Source: UBA1723 sp045641625
GTDB lineage: Bacteria; Bacteroidota; Bacteroidia; Bacteroidales; Paludibacteraceae
Assembly (NCBI GenBank): GCA_045641625.1
Contig: JAZUHH010000065.1
Coordinates: 1 to 47,608 of the forward strand
Reading direction: 5' to 3'
DNA length: 47,608 bases
Shown here: positions 43,860 through 47,608 of the stretch, piece after piece
How the letters are laid out: every line of letters begins with the position of its first letter
Position numbering within the stretch: position 1 is the stretch's first letter
Made by a program: the position numbers and the translations under genes
The notes under the pieces: generated by a model
Told to the model about the DNA's origin: nothing
What the model saw: the letters and a program-made list of their open reading frames with translations, nothing else
Database searches by the model: none

Positions 43860-45221
43860 TTATCTTCCAAGACGAGCGTTCATAGCCTTTGTAGCCTCCT
43901 CGTAACCTGGCTTGCCAAGTAGAGCGAACATGTTCTTCTTGTAAGCCTCAACACCTGGCTGGTTGAATGGGTTAACACCAAGTAGGTAACCAGAGATACC
44001 ACAAGCCTTCTCGAAGAAGTAGAACAACTGACCGATGTAGAACTCGTTAAGTGAAGGCAAGTTGATGTGTAGGTTAGGAACACCACCGTCTGTATGAGCG
44101 ATGATAACACCTAGCTCAGCCTGCTTGTTAACGTAGTCAACATTCTTTCCACCTACGAAGTTAAGACCGTCAAGGTTCTCAGCATCCATAGGAACCTGAA
44201 TCTTCTTTGATGGACGAGCGATTGAAATAACTGTCTCGAAGATAGAACGCTCACCCTCCTGGATCCACTGACCCATTGAGTGTAGGTCTGTAGAGAAATC
44301 TACTGCAGCTGGGAAAATACCCTTAAGGTCCTTACCCTCTGACTCACCGTAAAGCTGCTTCCACCACTCTGCGATGTAGTGCAACTTAGGGTTGTAGTTA
44401 ACCAAAATCTCGATCTTCTTACCCTTCTGGTAAAGCTCGTTACGAGTAGCAGCGTAGATTGCAGATGGGTTCTTTGAGAATGGAACATCCTGAGCTGTTA
44501 GCTTCTCCATTGAAGCTGCACCAGCAACCAACTTCTTGATATCGAAACCAGCAACTGCGATAGGAAGCAAACCTACTGGAGTAAGAACTGAGAAACGACC
44601 ACCGATATTGTCAGGAATAACGAATGTCTTGTAACCCTCCTTTGTAGCAAGTGTGCGAAGAGCACCCTTCTTAGCATCTGTTACAGCGATGATTCTCTGA
44701 CGAGCCTCGTCCTTACCAACCTGCTCCTCAAGCTGAGTCTTAAGGATACGGAATGCAAGAGCTGTCTCAGTTGTTGTACCAGACTTAGAGATGTTGATGA
44801 TACCGAACTTCTTACGATTCAAGAATGAAGAAAGCTCAGCAAGGTAATCCTCAGAGATGCTGTTACCAGCGTAAAGGATAGTTGGGTTCTTTGTGCTCTT
44901 CATGTATGAAGAGAAAGAGTTAGAAAGAGCCTCGATTACTGCGCGAGCACCAAGGTAAGAACCTCCGATACCAGCAACAACAACATATTCACACTTCTCT
45001 CTCAAAACCTTAGCAGCAGCGATGATCTCGTCCATAAACTGCTCTGTGATAGAAGAAGGCAAAGTCAACCAACCAAGGAAGTCGTTTCCAAGACCTGTAC
45101 CCTTGTGAAGCATCTCCTGTGCCTCAGCTACAGCCTGCTCGTAACCCTTTACTGCAGACATTGAAATGTGAAGATCCTTACATACGAAGGCGTTCTCCAC
45201 GTTAAGTTTCATGTTTTCCAT
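43860..45221 (-). CDS. pgi: Glucose-6-phosphate isomerase
   Basis: 453 residues, the short bacterial form. It interconverts glucose-6-phosphate and fructose-6-phosphate. GIGGSYLGARAVIEAL (about 85) and NISKSGTTTETALAF (about 143) bind the sugar phosphate. IGGRFSVLTPVGLLP (about 206) and GVNPFNQPGVEAYKKNMFALLG near the C-terminus are the family signatures. The start at 45221 (MENMKLN) is used; a second ATG three codons on is possible. Strong codon bias indicates high expression. Last gene of a lysS-gpsA-hypothetical-pgi run. Confidence 0.97.
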   Translation of the reverse strand: MENMKLNVENAFVCKDLHISMSAVKGYEQAVAEAQEMLHKGTGLGNDFLGWLTLPSSITEQFMDEIIAAAKVLREKCEYVVVAGIGGSYLGARAVIEALSNSFSSYMKSTKNPTILYAGNSISEDYLAELSSFLNRKKFGIINISKSGTTTETALAFRILKTQLEEQVGKDEARQRIIAVTDAKKGALRTLATKEGYKTFVIPDNIGGRFSVLTPVGLLPIAVAGFDIKKLVAGAASMEKLTAQDVPFSKNPSAIYAATRNELYQKGKKIEILVNYNPKLHYIAEWWKQLYGESEGKDLKGIFPAAVDFSTDLHSMGQWIQEGERSIFETVISIARPSKKIQVPMDAENLDGLNFVGGKNVDYVNKQAELGVIIAHTDGGVPNLHINLPSLNEFYIGQLFYFFEKACGISGYLLGVNPFNQPGVEAYKKNMFALLGKPGYEEATKAMNARLGR

Positions 45222-45258
45222 TTATTCTTTATTTGTTTTTATTTTTTCTATAATTATA

Positions 45259-45663
45259 TCAGAATGTCTCGAACTTGCCATTCTTGTCTGTTAGCGTAAC
45301 CAATACAGAAACAAAGAATGGATAACGCTTATAAACAATTGTTGTCTCGACGTCAACTGGGAAGTCAGCGGGCATCTCCAAACCCATAATGGTGCCACGC
45401 TCTACCCATGAAGTGTTAGTGTCGATGTCATCAGCCCCTTTCAATCGATATACACCATAAACTTCCCCTCTTTCAAAAGAACCGTCTTCCTTTTGTGTCA
45501 AACGCACAAGCCTGCATGAAAAGTTAGACTGGGACGTGTTGTTTATGATACGAATCTGGTTATAAATGGCATCCGGGCCTCCTATTGTAAACGTAGTCTT
45601 TGCTTGAACTGCAACATAGGCAAGCACAGACAAGACAAACAAAATAAGCCTCCTCATATTCAT
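45259..45663 (-). CDS. Small secreted hypothetical protein
   Basis: 134 residues with a signal peptide (RRLILFVLSVLAYVAVQA). The mature part looks beta-rich (TTFTIGGPDAIYNQIRIINNTSQSN...GVYRLKGADDIDTNTSW...FPVDVETTIVYKRYPFFVSVLVTL). It has one Cys in the mature part and no recognised domain. It starts 1 bp after the gpsA stop and lies before pgi, so it is cotranscribed with them. Function unknown. Confidence 0.85.
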   Translation of the reverse strand: MNMRRLILFVLSVLAYVAVQAKTTFTIGGPDAIYNQIRIINNTSQSNFSCRLVRLTQKEDGSFERGEVYGVYRLKGADDIDTNTSWVERGTIMGLEMPADFPVDVETTIVYKRYPFFVSVLVTLTDKNGKFETF

Positions 45664-45664
45664 T

Positions 45665-46666
45665 CTACTTTAGCTTTGCTGTCAACTTGCGAATCTCGCT
45701 CACAGCCAACTGCTTGTTATAAAGGATATTATAGACAGCCTCAAGAATAGGCATATCCACATTATACTTCTTGTTGATTTCAGTGATGCACTTTGTACCG
45801 TAGTATCCTTCAGCAATCATCTCCATTTCAACCTGAGCAGCCTTTACTGAATAGCCTTTTCCTATCATTGAACCGAACAGACGGTTTCGTGAGAACTTTG
45901 AATAACCGGTAACAAGAAGGTCACCCAGGAATACAGGCTCGTTGATGTTACGAATCTTGTTTGTAGCAACGTGCAAGAATCTGTCCATCTCCTGAATCGC
46001 GTTGGAAATAAGCACAGCCTGGAAATTGTCTCCGCACTTCATACCGTGACAAATACCGGCAGCAATAGCGTAAACATTCTTCAAAACCGAAGCGTACTCT
46101 ATTCCGAACACATCGTCAAGAATACGAGTCTTCAAGTAATGGCAGTTCAATATCTCGCTGATCTCTCTTGCCCTCTCCTCAGAACTGCATCCTACAGTCA
46201 GGAATGACAAACGCTCCATAGATATCTCCTCTGCGTGAGTAGGACCCGAAATAACAAGGATATTCTCATCCTTGACACCGTACTTCATCTTGAAATACTC
46301 AGAGATGATCATATTTTCCTCTGGAACGATACCCTTTATGGCAGACACCACAATCTTTTCCTCCAAAGAAGCGTGCAGTTTCTCCAAATGCGACTTCAAG
46401 AAAGGAGAAGGAGTAGCAAAAATAAGAATATCAGAGTTTTCTACAACAGCATCAATATCCGAATAGAAAGTAATTCTATCTATGTCAAACTGTGCTGATA
46501 CGAGATAAGAAGGATTGTGTCCATGCAATTTGAACTCATCAATCTGTTCCTGTCTGCGCATATACCAGTTGATGTGTCTGCTGTTGTCAGACATGCAGAT
46601 CTTAGCCAAGGCTGTAGCCCAGCTACCTCCGCCCATCACTGCTATTCTTTTCGTTGTATCCTGCAT
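45665..46666 (-). CDS. gpsA: Glycerol-3-phosphate dehydrogenase (NAD(P)+)
   Basis: 333 residues from the ATG at 46666; the frame is open to 46693, but the dinucleotide fold begins right after MQDTTKRIAVMGGGSWATALAKI. The enzyme reduces dihydroxyacetone phosphate to sn-glycerol-3-phosphate for phospholipids. KGIVPEENMIISEYF, SGPTHAEEI and KNVYAIAAGICHGMKCGDNFQAVLISNAIQEM (catalytic Lys in the first residues) match the family. It follows lysS by 72 bp. Confidence 0.96.
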   Translation of the reverse strand: MQDTTKRIAVMGGGSWATALAKICMSDNSRHINWYMRRQEQIDEFKLHGHNPSYLVSAQFDIDRITFYSDIDAVVENSDILIFATPSPFLKSHLEKLHASLEEKIVVSAIKGIVPEENMIISEYFKMKYGVKDENILVISGPTHAEEISMERLSFLTVGCSSEERAREISEILNCHYLKTRILDDVFGIEYASVLKNVYAIAAGICHGMKCGDNFQAVLISNAIQEMDRFLHVATNKIRNINEPVFLGDLLVTGYSKFSRNRLFGSMIGKGYSVKAAQVEMEMIAEGYYGTKCITEINKKYNVDMPILEAVYNILYNKQLAVSEIRKLTAKLK

Positions 46667-46738
46667 AATTTGTTTCTTATAATCAAGGATCAAGAACCAG
46701 ACAAAGGCTGTCCGATTCCGAATCCATCACAATTTTCA

Positions 46739-47608
46739 TTAGGCTTTAGACACCCACTCGGCAACTTCTTCCTTAGTTGGATTTGTCAAGTCAAGCTTGA
46801 ACTTCTTGTTCAATCCGCAGATATCCTGATGAAGCTTGTTAGGGTTGCACTCCTTCAAACTCTCGACTGTCAGGAAGCCCGCCTTCTGAATAACCTCAAC
46901 CCAAGCCTCAGGAATACCAAGAGCAACGTACTTTGAAGCTCCGTCCTTGGACTGTGTAGCCTCAGGCTTCATCTGAGGGAACAACATAACCTCACCGATA
47001 GCGAACTTACCAGTCATAAGCATAACCAAACGGTCAATACCGATACCGATACCGAATGTCGGAGGCATACCGTACTGAAGTGCGCGTAGGAAGTCATGGT
47101 CGATGATCATTGCCTCGTCATCTCCCTTATCAGCAAGCTTCATCTGGTCGATGAATCTCTGCTCTTGATCAATTGGGTCGTGAAGCTCTGAGTATGCGTT
47201 TGCAAGCTCCTTACCGTTAACCATAAGCTCAAAACGCTCTGTTAGTCCCGGCTTAGAACGGTGCATCTTAGTTAGCGGAGACATCTCCACTGGATAGTCT
47301 GTGATGAATGTAGGCTGGATGAATGTGCCCTCGCAAGTCTCGCCGAAGATCTCATCGATAAGTTTACCCTTACCCATTGTCTCGTCTACCTCGATACCAA
47401 GCTTCTTGGCTGTCTCACGGATCTCCTCCTCGCTCATTGGATATAGGTCGTAGCCTGTCTTCTCCTTAATAGCGTCAAGGATAGGAAGACGACGGAATGG
47501 AGCCTTGAATGAGATAACCTTACCGTCGATCTCAACCTCTGGCTTACCGTTGGCTGCGATACAGATCTCCTCAAGCATCTTCTCTGTGAAGTCCATACCC
47601 CAGTTCAA
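46739..47608 (-). CDS. lysS: Lysyl-tRNA synthetase, class II (C-terminal part)
   Basis: 289 codons to the window edge; the N-terminal half is missing. MHRSKPGLTERFELMVNGKELANAYSELHDP is the conserved lysine-binding region, and TFGIGIGIDRLVMLMTG is class II motif 3. After the catalytic core an extra segment of about 75 residues (SKYVALGIPEAWVEVIQKAGFLTVESLKE...) extends beyond the E. coli end. It looks like a small helical domain, and I recall such tails from Bacteroidetes LysRS. First gene of the run ending in pgi. Confidence 0.96.
   Translation of the reverse strand: MNWGMDFTEKMLEEICIAANGKPEVEIDGKVISFKAPFRRLPILDAIKEKTGYDLYPMSEEEIRETAKKLGIEVDETMGKGKLIDEIFGETCEGTFIQPTFITDYPVEMSPLTKMHRSKPGLTERFELMVNGKELANAYSELHDPIDQEQRFIDQMKLADKGDDEAMIIDHDFLRALQYGMPPTFGIGIGIDRLVMLMTGKFAIGEVMLFPQMKPEATQSKDGASKYVALGIPEAWVEVIQKAGFLTVESLKECNPNKLHQDICGLNKKFKLDLTNPTKEEVAEWVSKA

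Overview
The window is a chromosomal segment of a Bacteroidales bacterium, probably Prevotella-like. Four things point there. The dcw (division and cell wall) gene order is the Bacteroidetes one. Several sites match the Bacteroidetes promoter form TTTG-N19..21-TAnnTTTG. There are C-terminal domains of the type IX secretion (T9SS) class, FISUMP-type surface proteins, and a TonB-dependent outer-membrane barrel protein. Nearly all genes lie on the minus strand. No tRNA, rRNA, CRISPR array, transposase or phage gene was recognised. Species identity cannot be decided from the sequence alone.

Layout from the left, minus strand unless stated. 1-2253: a partial multi-module FISUMP surface protein preceded by a small secreted protein with a T9SS-like C-terminus. 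2728-5244: a TonB-family outer-membrane protein. 5349-9368: ftsH, rsfS, argH and a 57-residue membrane protein. 9547-27182: yqeY-like gene and a complete dcw cluster, transcribed mraZ, rsmH, ftsL-like, ftsI, murE, mraY, murD, ftsW, murG, murC, ftsQ, ftsA, ftsZ-A, ftsZ-B, yqeY. 27183-27677: the control region upstream of mraZ, with paired MraZ-type boxes and a cluster of TTATCAACA repeats. 27678-31622: DNA polymerase III delta' and a very large Lys/Glu/Arg-rich secreted coiled-coil protein. 31780-33294 (+): an SDR oxidoreductase and a TauE/SafE permease. 33328-34953: a leucine-rich-repeat protein, an SH3 protein and an Ala-rich lipoprotein. 35119-38230: topA, with a divergent CYTH gene on the plus strand. 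38278-39607: a second copy of the small T9SS-like protein plus FISUMP protein pair. 39856-42675: a family PL11 rhamnogalacturonan lyase. 42900-43754: a lipoprotein. 43860-47608: lysS (partial), gpsA, a small secreted protein and pgi.

The dcw genes make UDP-MurNAc-pentapeptide precursors (MurC, MurD, MurE), carry them to lipid II (MraY, MurG), polymerise them at the septum (FtsW, FtsI with FtsQ and FtsL) and organise the division ring (FtsA, FtsZ). murF, murB and ddl are absent from the cluster.

The most notable feature is a tandem pair of strongly diverged ftsZ genes 5 bp apart. Their key residues look reciprocally degenerate. FtsZ-A keeps the nucleotide-pocket Glu and Arg but has lost one T7-loop aspartate. 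FtsZ-B keeps both T7 aspartates but has lost the pocket Arg. Only FtsZ-B ends in a conserved-looking C-terminal peptide. This is what would be expected of an alternating two-subunit filament, by analogy with alpha/beta tubulin, and it is the strongest candidate here for an undescribed system. The heteropolymer itself is inference.
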